Shown here in pieces: positions 1-6,775 of a DNA stretch of 9,493 nt; within the stretch, counting starts at the first letter, position 1, and the number at the start of each line of letters is the position of its first letter. The notes beneath the pieces were generated by a model. The model was not told where the DNA came from, did not search any database, and saw only the letters and a list, made by a program, of their open reading frames with translations. The stretch is from Methylovulum sp. (lineage in GTDB: Bacteria; Pseudomonadota; Gammaproteobacteria; Methylococcales; Methylomonadaceae). The DNA lies in contig SCST01000741.1 of assembly GCA_004299465.1 (NCBI GenBank), forward strand, positions 1 through 9,493. The letters are read 5' to 3'. The translations under genes were made by a program, and so were the position numbers.

Positions 1-421
1 TCATCGCCTGCATCAGTTTTTGTGCAAATCCGCTTCCGTTCGCAGCAGGCCCGGTGTCTTCACGAAGCAGGCAATCGTCGCCCTCCAGGACCAGCAAGGT
101 TTCAATACGCCCCGGCGTTACGCCCAGGATGAGCTGCTTTTTACCGACTTGCAGCAACATCACTTTTTCCCGCATGCCTAGCGACAGACCGCCGACTACA
201 CGCATTTTCCCGGCACGCACAGTCAACCCGTTTAGCCTGCTGACGCCCCAGATACAAAGCAGGAACAGGCTTAGCACCGCCAGCAAGCCTATACCCCAGG
301 CCGCAATATCACCGGCGGCAACGGCCCTGACGGCGGCTTTAGGCGCATCCGCTCCGGACACGGCAAGACATACGGGCGTAACGCACAACAATAAGCCGGA
401 TAAAAGTAGCTTCGGCGGCAT
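1..421 (-). CDS. fliO: Flagellar export-apparatus protein FliO (3' end outside window)
   Basis: FliO is a small membrane protein that helps assemble the FliP/FliQ/FliR export gate of the flagellar type III secretion system. Reading the minus strand from the ATG at 421-419 gives 140 codons open to the window edge. A likely signal peptide covers residues 1-20 (MPPKLLLSGLLLCVTPVCLA), and a membrane segment covers about 38-60. A cytoplasmic FliO domain follows, with MRVVGGLSLGMREKVMLLQV (73-92) and LILGVTPGRIETL (97-109), the typical FliO pattern of 'VV..LSLG.RE...' then 'LLGVT...I..L'. The start overlaps the fliN stop by one base (TGATG), so translation is probably coupled. FliO proteins are often about this long, so the stop is probably just outside. 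fliP would be expected next but cannot be seen. Confidence 0.9.
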   Translation of the reverse strand, partial: MPPKLLLSGLLLCVTPVCLAVSGADAPKAAVRAVAAGDIAAWGIGLLAVLSLFLLCIWGVSRLNGLTVRAGKMRVVGGLSLGMREKVMLLQVGKKQLILGVTPGRIETLLVLEGDDCLLREDTGPAANGSGFAQKLMQAM

Positions 422-801
422 CAGGCGAGTCTTTTCACGCGTTCCGACGGGCTGATCACTTCCGTCAGACGGATGCCGAATTTATCATTAACGACCACCA
501 CTTCACCGTGCGCAATCAGCGTACCGTTCACCAGGACATCCAGCGGCTCGCCGGCGAAGCGGTCCAGCTCGACAACCGAACCCTGGTTCAACTGCAATAG
601 GTTGCGGATATTGATCTGCGCCCGGCCTATTTCCATCGCAATCGTGACGGGGACATCCAGGATCACATCCATATTAATTTCTTCCAGCGGCGTTTCCACC
701 CGTTTTTCATCATCATACTGATGATCAAATTCTTCGAAGGTAGCCGCCTCTATATCATCAACCGCTTCTTCACCGGCAAATTCATTGGGGTTTTCACTCA
801 T
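421..801 (-). CDS. fliN: Flagellar motor switch protein FliN
   Basis: FliN forms the lower part of the cytoplasmic C-ring, where with FliM it sets rotation direction and helps dock export cargo. The 126-residue product has an acidic, variable N-terminus (1-40) and a SpoA/FliN domain at about 44-118. That domain includes MDVILDVPVTIAMEIGRA (44-61), an LLQLNQGSVVELDR stretch (68-81), VNGTLIAHGEVVVV (91-104) and KFGIRLTEVI (107-116), all classic FliN signatures. Length is normal for the family. The Shine-Dalgarno sequence is weak (GAGAGAG a few bases before ATG). The gap to fliM is 175 bp because of a miniature element and its 8-bp target duplication. Without them it would be about 40 bp. The stop overlaps the fliO start. 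Confidence 0.97.
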   Translation of the reverse strand: MSENPNEFAGEEAVDDIEAATFEEFDHQYDDEKRVETPLEEINMDVILDVPVTIAMEIGRAQINIRNLLQLNQGSVVELDRFAGEPLDVLVNGTLIAHGEVVVVNDKFGIRLTEVISPSERVKRLA

Positions 802-839
802 GTCTCTCTCGCACTCAGGTTGTATAACACGCTTGGACG

Positions 840-966
840 GTAACTATTCAGCCCCTTGCTGTAGGGCGTGCTGCGCGCGCCATCAACAGACTGGCGCGTT
901 TACCCACACGCCGGAGAAGGCGCGCGCAGCACGCCCTACGCTTCAGACAAGGAACTGAACAGTTAC
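840..966. mobile_element. Miniature inverted-repeat element (copy 1), IS66-like ends, between fliM and fliN
   Basis: This is a 127-bp non-coding element with terminal inverted repeats GTAACTATTCAG (840-851) and, on the opposite strand, GTAACTGTTCAG (955-966), one mismatch in 12. It is flanked by a perfect 8-bp direct repeat, CTTGGACG, at 832-839 and 967-974, which is a target site duplication. Inside the ends lies a perfect 21-bp inverted repeat, 861-881 with 919-939, starting GTAGGGCGTGC, around a 37-bp core (882-918). The arms are asymmetric: the right arm carries about six extra bases (CTTCAG region, 941-946), which gives the element a direction. GTAA termini and 8-bp duplications are known for the IS66 family, so mobilisation in trans by an IS66-type transposase is inferred. 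It lies 10 bp beyond the fliM stop and contains no coding sequence. Confidence 0.88.
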
Positions 967-976
967 CTTGGACGAA

Positions 977-1942
977 TCAATGCTTTAATCGGTTAGTAAT
1001 TTGCACGGCATAATTGCCATCGGATATGCCGACCTTACCTTCAAAAACCGGGACACCCGCCACATTCAACGCCACTGTTTTCGGCATTTCAACCGGTATG
1101 ACATCGCCTTTTTTAAAATGCATGACATCTCTTAAGGTCATACTCTTTTCCAACAGGATACTGTTTACCGTCATTTCCGCTCTTAAAATTTCATTACGCA
1201 ACGCAATCTGCCAGCCGCCATCGGCGTCACCCGCGTCGCTACTGATCGCCACCAATAGTTCCCGTATCGGCTCGAGCATCGAATACGGCATGGTAATGTT
1301 AATATCGCCGCCGCCGCCCTCCAGTTCGACATGAACCGAAGAAATCACGACAATTTCCGCGGGGCTTACAATATTCGCAAATTGCGGATTGATTTCCGAA
1401 CCAACATATTCAAAATCGAGTTCCATAACCGGCTTCCAGGCTTCTTTCAAATCCTTAAAAATCATATCGATAACCAAGCGGATAACGCGCATTTCGGTCG
1501 GCGTATACTCGCGCCCGTCGGCTTTCGGATGAAACTGTCCGCCACCGCCGAAAAAATTGTCCACCAGCGTAAAGACCAGCGGTGATTCCATAACGATCAA
1601 CGCCCGTCCGCGTAACGGCGTGACGCGCACAACATTCAGGTTGGTCGGTACATGCAGTTGGAGTACATATTCGGAAAATTTTTTAACCTGTATGCCCGTT
1701 ATAAATACTTCCGACGAACGCCGCAGGAACAGGAACAGGGAAATGCGGAACAAGCGGGTAAAGCGCTCGTTAACCATTTCCATCGTCGGCATGCGGCCAC
1801 GAATAATTCTTTCCTGGCTGCCGAAGTTATACTCCCTGACGATACTCTTGTCCTCGGTATCATCGGTTTCGGTCGTAAGGCTGCCTTCGTCTACGCCATA
1901 CAGCAGTGCATCGATTTCTTCCTGTGAAAGTAAGTCACTCAT
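977..1942 (-). CDS. fliM: Flagellar motor switch protein FliM
   Basis: FliM is the C-ring subunit that binds phosphorylated CheY and couples to FliG and FliN. The 321-residue protein starts with the conserved CheY-P-binding peptide (MSDLLSQEEIDALLYG, EEIDALL at 8-14). A middle CheC-like domain follows, including the conserved glycine run VDNFFGGGGQ, and then a C-terminal SpoA domain over about the last 80 residues (EKSMTLRDVMHFKKGDVIPV, then GVPVFEGKVGISDGNYAV). Length is near the family norm of about 330. The start lies 3 bp after the fliL stop, with no clear Shine-Dalgarno sequence in front of it (AATAAGCG), so it is probably translated by coupling to fliL. Only two bases separate the stop from the target duplication of the downstream miniature element, so the insertion narrowly missed the coding region. 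Confidence 0.98.
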   Translation of the reverse strand: MSDLLSQEEIDALLYGVDEGSLTTETDDTEDKSIVREYNFGSQERIIRGRMPTMEMVNERFTRLFRISLFLFLRRSSEVFITGIQVKKFSEYVLQLHVPTNLNVVRVTPLRGRALIVMESPLVFTLVDNFFGGGGQFHPKADGREYTPTEMRVIRLVIDMIFKDLKEAWKPVMELDFEYVGSEINPQFANIVSPAEIVVISSVHVELEGGGGDINITMPYSMLEPIRELLVAISSDAGDADGGWQIALRNEILRAEMTVNSILLEKSMTLRDVMHFKKGDVIPVEMPKTVALNVAGVPVFEGKVGISDGNYAVQITNRLKH

Positions 1943-1945
1943 CGC

Positions 1946-2443
1946 TTATTGCATAATAAATGACGTGAAAAGGACTTCCGTGACTTCGCCGTGGGCTTTT
2001 AATTTTTTCAACGTGGCGGCGACGTCAGCCAGCATCGCGTTGCGTAACTGCTCTTTTCCTTCCGTGGTATTCAATTTGTCGGGACTCTGGGCGCTGATAA
2101 TCATTAATAAGTTATTGCGCAATATGGGTTCGTTTTTTTTCAGCACATCCACCGTCTCCTGGTCTTCGACCAGGAAAGTGACGGCAAGCTGCACCAGTTC
2201 CATCGACGAGCCTGCCGGAAAATCGACGACCAGCGGCTTAGTCATATCAAAATACAGCGAGGCATTTTCATGCTTCTTAGCTTCTTCGTGGCTTTGGTCC
2301 CCGGATTCGGCCATTTTCCCCTTCATTAAAAAAAAGGTCCCGGCACCGCCAGCCGCTAATAACAGCACTCCCACAACAATAAGAATGATCAGTTTTTTAG
2401 TGGCCAGCTTTCCACCCCCGCCTTCTTGTGCTTGTTCAGCCAT
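1946..2443 (-). CDS. fliL: Flagellar basal-body-associated protein FliL
   Basis: FliL is a single-pass inner-membrane protein that surrounds or supports the stator units of the motor. The 165-residue product has a short glycine-rich cytoplasmic N-terminus, one membrane segment at about 18-40 (KLIILIVVGVLLLAAGGAGT within it) and a periplasmic domain. That domain includes KPLVVDFP, VQLAVTFLVEDQETVDVLKK and PILRNNLLMIISAQ, followed by a C-terminal EVTEVLFTSFIMQ tail that matches the 'V..VYFT.FVMQ' ending of FliL. The ATG is preceded by AAGGTAAAGGAT, a good ribosome-binding region. It lies 5 bp after the stop of a partly decayed reading frame that is probably fliK, and 3 bp before fliM, as in fliK-fliL-fliM operons. 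Confidence 0.96.
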   Translation of the reverse strand: MAEQAQEGGGGKLATKKLIILIVVGVLLLAAGGAGTFFLMKGKMAESGDQSHEEAKKHENASLYFDMTKPLVVDFPAGSSMELVQLAVTFLVEDQETVDVLKKNEPILRNNLLMIISAQSPDKLNTTEGKEQLRNAMLADVAATLKKLKAHGEVTEVLFTSFIMQ

Positions 2444-2448
2444 ATCCT

Positions 2449-2650
2449 TTACCTTTGTGATTGTGATGTCGGTCTTACAGTATTCTGCATTACCTGCAAA
2501 ATAATTTCCAGCGGCATCTGCTTGCGCTCTCTTTGCATCAGATGTTCCGGGTGACTTTCCGAAGCGGCGTACGGCGTACCATTACTTTGACTTTGCCCTG
2601 AGGAGAGCCTCACCAGAAAACGGCTCGAGTCCCTACTGAAGCAGGCTATA
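2449..2650 (-). pseudogene. fliK: Probable decayed 3' end of fliK (hook-length control)
   Basis: A minus-strand frame ends with TAA at 2451-2449, 5 bp before fliL, the spacing and place expected for fliK. Its readable tail includes VRLSSGQSQSNGTPYAAS and ends in QNTVRPTSQSQR. Serine/glutamine-rich 'VxVSSGQ' tails after the conserved core are common in FliK. In the adjacent frame just upstream (2644-2612) the sequence reads LLQ-stop-GLEPFSG, resembling the 'L...GL.L' pattern that ends the FliK core, so at least one frameshift and a stop codon seem to separate the two parts. Farther upstream the sequence becomes the plus-strand transposase remnant, so more than 300 N-terminal residues of a normal FliK are missing here. 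The identity rests mainly on context, because FliK tails diverge quickly. It could instead be an unrelated remnant. Confidence 0.42.
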
Positions 2651-2664
2651 AAAAAATCAGGTGT

Positions 2665-3196
2665 AGGCATTCCGCGCCAAACAAGGACGCAACGCCAAAG
2701 ACGAGTTTTTGCCTCGTTGATGCGTAGAGCGTGAAGAACACCGACTGCGCCCATATCGAAGACTATGATGCGGGCAAAAAGATGCCGGTATCAAGCGGTA
2801 TATTGTCGTTGACTGCAAAGGCGGCCCGTGCAATAAGCGTCACTACGGCGAATGTCACTGATCGCCAAGGCGCACTCGAAACTATCGGGCAGAACAAAGG
2901 ACACTTGTCGGAGATGGCTTCGGTGCAAGCCGCCAAACGCAACGAATTGCACACCTTTCAGGTCATTCTCTGCGTTGATCGTCGAGCGCTCTTTACACAC
3001 GTTGTAACTATTCAGCCCCTTGCTGTAGGGCGTGCCGCGCGCGCCTTCTCCGGCGCGTGGATAACGTACCAGTCCGTTGATGGCGCGCAGCACGCCCTAC
3101 GCTTCAGGCAAGGATCTGAATAGTTACCACACGTTTAGAATTCATTAATTTGGCTTTTTTGCCTTACTGTTACGGAGATGTTGGACAGCTTCTTAA
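2665..3196 (+). pseudogene. Degenerate IS5-family transposase, C-terminal two thirds, interrupted by the miniature element
   Basis: Plus-strand fragments follow the order of an IS5-type DDE transposase: AFRAKQGR (about 2667-2690), CLVDA-stop-SVKNTD (2710-2745, the first catalytic Asp at 2719-2721 and TAG in place of the usual Gln codon), then YDAGKK. Next comes GIKRYIVVDCKGGPC, readable only in a shifted frame, and AISVTTANVTD back in the first frame (from about 2831). QNKGHLSEMASV joins straight to AAKRNELHTFQV, so the usual 'VDGGYTG' segment with the second Asp is deleted. IVERS, with the catalytic Glu (2978-2992), lies in another frame, and FGFFALLLRRCWTAS-stop (3149-3196) is the C-terminus. 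The miniature element at 3004-3127 splits it. The N-terminal domain and the terminal repeats are not visible. The pseudogene stop overlaps the flgL stop on the other strand. It is clearly non-functional. The family call comes from recognised motifs, without a database search. Confidence 0.82.
3004..3127. mobile_element. Miniature inverted-repeat element (copy 2), IS66-like ends, inside transposase remnant
   Basis: This is a 124-bp element related to the one at 840-966. Its ends are a perfect 12-bp terminal inverted repeat, GTAACTATTCAG at 3004-3015 and its complement at 3116-3127. Perfect 8-bp direct repeats, CACACGTT, flank it at 2996-3003 and 3128-3135. The inner GC-rich arms (3025-3045 and 3082-3100) pair imperfectly. 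The right arm has the same CTTCAG insertion as copy 1, so the outer arms point the same way in both copies. The core (3046-3081), however, matches copy 1 only as its reverse complement. No protein is encoded. The element sits downstream of flgL, where its hairpin could shape the 3' end of the flg transcript. It was inserted after the transposase had already lost internal segments. Confidence 0.9.
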
Positions 3197-4134
3197 AGAT
3201 AATTAAACAGCGACAATTTCTTTACCTGCGTATAAGCTTGCTGTGCTGCCTGTAATGACAGTGTCTGCGAATTAAGCCGGGTAATTGCTTCTGTATAGTC
3301 TAGATCTTCCGTACCCGATAACACCGTTTTCATGTTAAGCGCATAATCCTCATTGAGTCCCTGCTGGCTTTCCAGCGCTTTCAATCTCACGCCTACGGAT
3401 GATTGCGCCGTGAGCATTTTTTCCAATGAAGCATCAAAATCGTTAAGTGAGTTTGTGTCGGGTTCGTTTGCTCTCAGATCCGTGGCAAATTTATCTATCG
3501 CTTCAAAAATATTGGTGATGGATCCAGGCTCGGGCACTGTTGCGGGCGGTGAACCCGTAGGTGCGCCAAATACATTAATACCGGGGTCGCCATCCGTAAC
3601 CTGACGATCGATCCCAATCTGGATAATGCGTGAATGAGTATCGCCTGAGTAAATATAAGCGCTGCCCCCCGTTGAATTGGTTGTCGTATCTTTGCTGAAT
3701 GCCGGCGTATCGGTTTTAAAACCTGAAAAAATATATTCGCCGTTGGCATTCTTTGTATTGGCAAGGTTCAGCAATTCGCCGTTAAGATCTTCCAATTCTT
3801 TAGCAATAGTAATACGGTCGTTTTGAGAATTGCTTGCATTCAGTCCCTGTACGCTTAATTCCTTAATCCGGTACATTACATTCCCGGCATTCGTCAACAC
3901 ACTGTCTTCCAGTTCCAGCCGTTGCTGGGCGGCGTTGATATTACTCTGATACTGCGTGGTCTGATCAATGCTTTGATTAAGGTCAATAATACGGGCCGCC
4001 GCCGCCGGATTATCAGCCGCAGTTAAAATCTTTTTACCAGAGGATAACTGCATCTGTGTCTGACTCAGTTTTGACTGTTGAGTCAGCATTGCATTTAGCT
4101 CCAGCTGTTGAGACCAATTTGTTGAAATTCGCAT
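3193..4134 (-). CDS. flgL: Flagellar hook-filament junction protein FlgL
   Basis: FlgL (HAP3) joins the hook, through FlgK, to the flagellin filament and is exported through the flagellar channel. The 313-residue protein has a flagellin-like N-terminal helix region (MRISTNWSQQLELNAML, then LSSGKKILTAADNPAAAARI at 30-49) and ends in the flagellin-like C-terminal helices (AITRLNSQTLSLQAAQQAYT, KKLSLFNYL). A variable middle region carries IFSGFKTDTPAF, typical of the family. The frame is open to 4158, but the ATG at 4134 is preferred: AGGTAGGT (4147-4140) lies 5 bp before it, and family members start MRIST. The start is 7 bp after the flgK stop, and the ribosome-binding site overlaps that stop. 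The gene is full length and looks intact. Confidence 0.96.
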   Translation of the reverse strand: MRISTNWSQQLELNAMLTQQSKLSQTQMQLSSGKKILTAADNPAAAARIIDLNQSIDQTTQYQSNINAAQQRLELEDSVLTNAGNVMYRIKELSVQGLNASNSQNDRITIAKELEDLNGELLNLANTKNANGEYIFSGFKTDTPAFSKDTTTNSTGGSAYIYSGDTHSRIIQIGIDRQVTDGDPGINVFGAPTGSPPATVPEPGSITNIFEAIDKFATDLRANEPDTNSLNDFDASLEKMLTAQSSVGVRLKALESQQGLNEDYALNMKTVLSGTEDLDYTEAITRLNSQTLSLQAAQQAYTQVKKLSLFNYL

Positions 4135-4147
4135 GATATACCTACCT
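4135..4147 (-). promoter_or_regulatory. Ribosome-binding site of flgL, overlapping the flgK stop
   Basis: AGGTAGGT on the minus strand (4147-4140) lies 5 bp before the ATG at 4134-4132 and includes the TAG stop of flgK. It decides the start in favour of MRIST over the in-frame ATG at 4158. Confidence 0.75.
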
Positions 4148-5743
4148 GATTGCTCCAATTAACGTATCGAATAGTGAGCTAGCTACAGAAATCGCCTGAG
4201 CCGCCGCCTGATAGGACTGTTGAAACTTAATCAGGTTTGCCGCCTCTTCATCGAGATTAACCCCGGACAGGCTTTCTCTGGACTGCTTGGCCTGATTGAA
4301 TAAGGCTTCCTGCGCTACGCTGCTGACCTTGGCCCCGCTCGTTAATGTGCCCACTTTTGACACCAGCTGACCATTGACCTCATTAAATGTAGCATTGCCG
4401 CCAAGCAAAATCGCCTGATTTTCAAGACCCGCCAGAGCCAAAGCCGTCGTATTATCGCCCGGCACCGTATCAGCACTACCGGATGCGGCAATTTCACTGG
4501 GGTCAGTAATCAACGCCGCTATGTTTTGCGCGCCCTTAAACGCCGGCCTGATCAAAAAACTATCGCCCCCGGCAACCGTTGCTCCGGTTTCTATCGTAAA
4601 TCCCGGCCCCGCTATTGTGGTCGGCGGCGGTCCCGGAAAAGAGCTGATGGTATTATCGCTCAAGCGTTTCAATGAAAAACTGCTGCCGTCATAACTCAAT
4701 TGATAATCGCTGGCAGCCAGTTGGCCTATGGTCTGTGCATCATAGCTGGCAGTAACATTGCCGGTATTATTGGGAGCAGAAATGACCGCAGGCTTACCGG
4801 CATCAAAAAACGCTTTCCCGGCCTCAGCGTTTAAATCGAATCCCGCCGCATGCACCGCATTAAATTGAACGGCGAAACCTACCGCCAACAAGCCCATTTG
4901 CTGTTGAGCCGGATCAAGTATTTCATCGCGAAATTTAAGCGCGCCGGACAATTCACCGCCAGTAATTTGCTGGGTGATATCCTGACCGTCCATAAGAATA
5001 TTTTTGTGCGTAAAATCGGCGCTGGAGCCTGCCAAGGTCAGGGTGGCAGCACTATCGCCCAGCACTAGGGACTGCCCGCTGCCGATAAACACGCTTAGGC
5101 TGCCGTCTTTTTGCTGCAAAGTCGAAACGCTTACTTTTTCCGCTATTTTAGCCACCAGTGCGTCGCGCTGATCCAGCAAATCGTTAGGCAGCTGCCCATC
5201 AGATGTACGACTTGAATCGAGCACAATCTGGGCGTTCAAATCGGCAATACTGCTGGCGTATGAATTAATGTTATTAAGCGTTGCCCCCATTTGATTGTTT
5301 GTCTGATCACGCAAATCTTCAAACTGGCTCGACATGGTATTAAATTGCTGTGTCAACGACTCAGCTTGCGAGAGCATGACCTGCCTGACAGGCAATGAGC
5401 TGGGATCGTTGGCTAATTCATTGGCGGCATTAAAAAATGCTTTTAACGCCGGAGACACGCTGGTCGATTCGCCGGATACCATACTGTCGACTTGGGAGGC
5501 CAAGGTAGACAAGGTATCTGCTTCTGAAAACGCAGACGTGCTGGATGTCAGCTGATGGGTAATAAATTGATCATAACGGCGAGATATCGTTGCTACAACA
5601 CCTTGAGCCGTGTTCGAACTCAGTTCAACGACTTGACGACTGTAACCCTCGGTATTGACATTGGCAATATTATGACTCGCTGTTTGCAGCGCTTGCTGCG
5701 CAGCCATAAGCCCTGACAAAGAGGTTCTTAAAATTTCTGCCAT
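4142..5743 (-). CDS. flgK: Flagellar hook-associated protein FlgK
   Basis: FlgK (HAP1) is the first junction protein added to the finished hook, before FlgL. The 533-residue product begins with the rod/hook-family N-terminal motif (MAEILRTSLSGLMAAQQAL, then TASHNIANVNTEGYSRQ at 21-37). It ends with the matching C-terminal motif (SGVNLDEEAANLIKFQQSYQ, then AISVASSLFDTLIGAIR), whose helices pair with the N-terminus in the assembled structure. The central part is variable, rich in Ser, Ala and Thr, as usual. Length is close to enterobacterial FlgK (about 550). The ATG follows AGAAGG at a suitable distance. The gene lies 41 bp after flgJ and 7 bp before flgL. No separate promoter is evident in the short gap, so it is probably expressed from the flg operon. 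Confidence 0.97.
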   Translation of the reverse strand: MAEILRTSLSGLMAAQQALQTASHNIANVNTEGYSRQVVELSSNTAQGVVATISRRYDQFITHQLTSSTSAFSEADTLSTLASQVDSMVSGESTSVSPALKAFFNAANELANDPSSLPVRQVMLSQAESLTQQFNTMSSQFEDLRDQTNNQMGATLNNINSYASSIADLNAQIVLDSSRTSDGQLPNDLLDQRDALVAKIAEKVSVSTLQQKDGSLSVFIGSGQSLVLGDSAATLTLAGSSADFTHKNILMDGQDITQQITGGELSGALKFRDEILDPAQQQMGLLAVGFAVQFNAVHAAGFDLNAEAGKAFFDAGKPAVISAPNNTGNVTASYDAQTIGQLAASDYQLSYDGSSFSLKRLSDNTISSFPGPPPTTIAGPGFTIETGATVAGGDSFLIRPAFKGAQNIAALITDPSEIAASGSADTVPGDNTTALALAGLENQAILLGGNATFNEVNGQLVSKVGTLTSGAKVSSVAQEALFNQAKQSRESLSGVNLDEEAANLIKFQQSYQAAAQAISVASSLFDTLIGAIR

Positions 5744-5784
5744 ACTATTTACCTTCTAAGTTATGGAGGGCTTGCACGCCTTAA

Positions 5785-6744
5785 TCAATTCATTGCCACA
5801 GCGATGTCAGACTTAAATGCATTCAGTGTATTGCCCTGATAAATACTCATTACTTTGTCGGCGTATTTCGGATCCGTTGCATAGCCGGCCTGCTGTAATT
5901 CACGCATATACTGCTCTGTATCATCTACTTTTTTTAGCGCATCGGCATAGCGCGGATTATTTTTTATAAAATTCACATAATCCTGAAAGCTTTCCTGATA
6001 CGAACGATAAGACCTGAATCCCGCATTAACTTTTTGGGCGACACCCTGCTCAAATTCCAGTGTAGGCACTCTAGCCTGTTTGCCCTGCCAGGATTTGTCG
6101 GCTTTGATATTAAATAAATTGAAACTGTTGCTGCCGTCGCTGTTTTTGATTAACGAACGACCCCATCCCGTTTCCAGCGCAGCCTGCGCCAACAGCGCCC
6201 CCGGTTCCACGCCCAATTCCTTGGCCGCCTGCTGCGCGTATGGATATAACCGCCTGACAAATTCCTCTGCTGATTGTATCGGCTGACCCTGGTCAGACTG
6301 AAGCGGAATTTCAATTATTTCATTAAGCGGCCTATCGCGATAAGCATAAGCCCTGATACTGGCTTGTCCTTCGTCTACCGAAGTTAAGGCGGCACCTACC
6401 GGTTCGTTCAGATAATCCTGTATCGCCCGCTTTTCACCATCCGACTTATCCGGGCTTAGTTGCTTGACAATTAAATCGGCAAGACCGACACCGGGTGTAC
6501 CGGACAAATGCACAGCCAATTGCTGGTCATACATATCGCTATAAAATTTGCTCTGGTCACTATCCAGCGCCCCATCCGCCAGTTTCGCCTGGCGCATGCC
6601 TTTCAATATATTATGCAGGAAAATAGCTTCGAATTGCTTGGCGGCTTCCTTCAATGCTTCCGGCGACTCTTTTCTGGCCTGGTTTTTTAATTTAGCCAGG
6701 CCGTTAAAATCGGTATAAACATCGGCATTGTGTGTCGTTAACAT
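5785..6744 (-). CDS. flgJ: Bifunctional rod-cap protein and peptidoglycan hydrolase FlgJ
   Basis: FlgJ caps the growing rod and opens the peptidoglycan so the rod can pass. The 319-residue protein has both domains of the beta/gammaproteobacterial form. The N-terminal rod-binding domain (about 25-97) includes AAKQFEAIFLHNILKGMRQA and SGTPGVGLADLIVKQL. The C-terminal glucosaminidase domain (about 157-310) carries ALLAQAALETGWGRSLI with the expected catalytic Glu at 191, SFNLFNIKAD, GFRSYRSYQESFQDYVNF and YADKVMSIY. A linker of about 50 residues separates them. The ATG follows GGTGAGG by 5 bp. It lies 31 bp after flgI and 41 bp before flgK. Both domains look intact, so no separate hydrolase is needed for rod passage. 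Confidence 0.97.
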   Translation of the reverse strand: MLTTHNADVYTDFNGLAKLKNQARKESPEALKEAAKQFEAIFLHNILKGMRQAKLADGALDSDQSKFYSDMYDQQLAVHLSGTPGVGLADLIVKQLSPDKSDGEKRAIQDYLNEPVGAALTSVDEGQASIRAYAYRDRPLNEIIEIPLQSDQGQPIQSAEEFVRRLYPYAQQAAKELGVEPGALLAQAALETGWGRSLIKNSDGSNSFNLFNIKADKSWQGKQARVPTLEFEQGVAQKVNAGFRSYRSYQESFQDYVNFIKNNPRYADALKKVDDTEQYMRELQQAGYATDPKYADKVMSIYQGNTLNAFKSDIAVAMN

Positions 6745-6775
6745 AAGCGCCTCACCAGGGGCGGCCCCTAAACCT

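Noticed and set aside
1557..2504. A 315-codon plus-strand open frame opposite fliM and fliL
   Set aside because: It is antisense to two well-recognised genes, has no family motif and has a low-complexity Ser/Thr/Arg-rich product typical of a shadow frame.
2791..3093. Minus-strand open frames opposite the transposase remnant (2763-2954 and 2791-3093)
   Set aside because: Both are complements of recognisable transposase and miniature-element sequence and show no protein signature of their own.
2731..3123. A 130-codon plus-strand open frame starting at GTG 2731
   Set aside because: Its first part is transposase remnant with a shifted segment and a deletion, and its last ~40 codons are read out of the miniature element. 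It is not an intact gene, and the GTG aligns with an internal Val of the transposase (SVKNTD).
840..3127. The repeated elements as a CRISPR array or a REP/BIME array
   Set aside because: There are only two copies 2.2 kb apart, each with terminal inverted repeats and its own 8-bp target duplication, which is a transposition signature and does not fit an array.
3152..3163. GGCTTTTTTGCC downstream of flgL as an intrinsic terminator
   Set aside because: The stem is only three base pairs around the T run, and the sequence is explained as the GFFA codons of the transposase C-terminus.
6757..6769. Small hairpin AGGGGCGGCCCCT between flgI and flgJ
   Set aside because: The stem is 5 bp with a 3-base loop and no following U-tract. 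It could modulate flgJ translation slightly, but nothing distinguishes it from chance in a short GC-rich gap.
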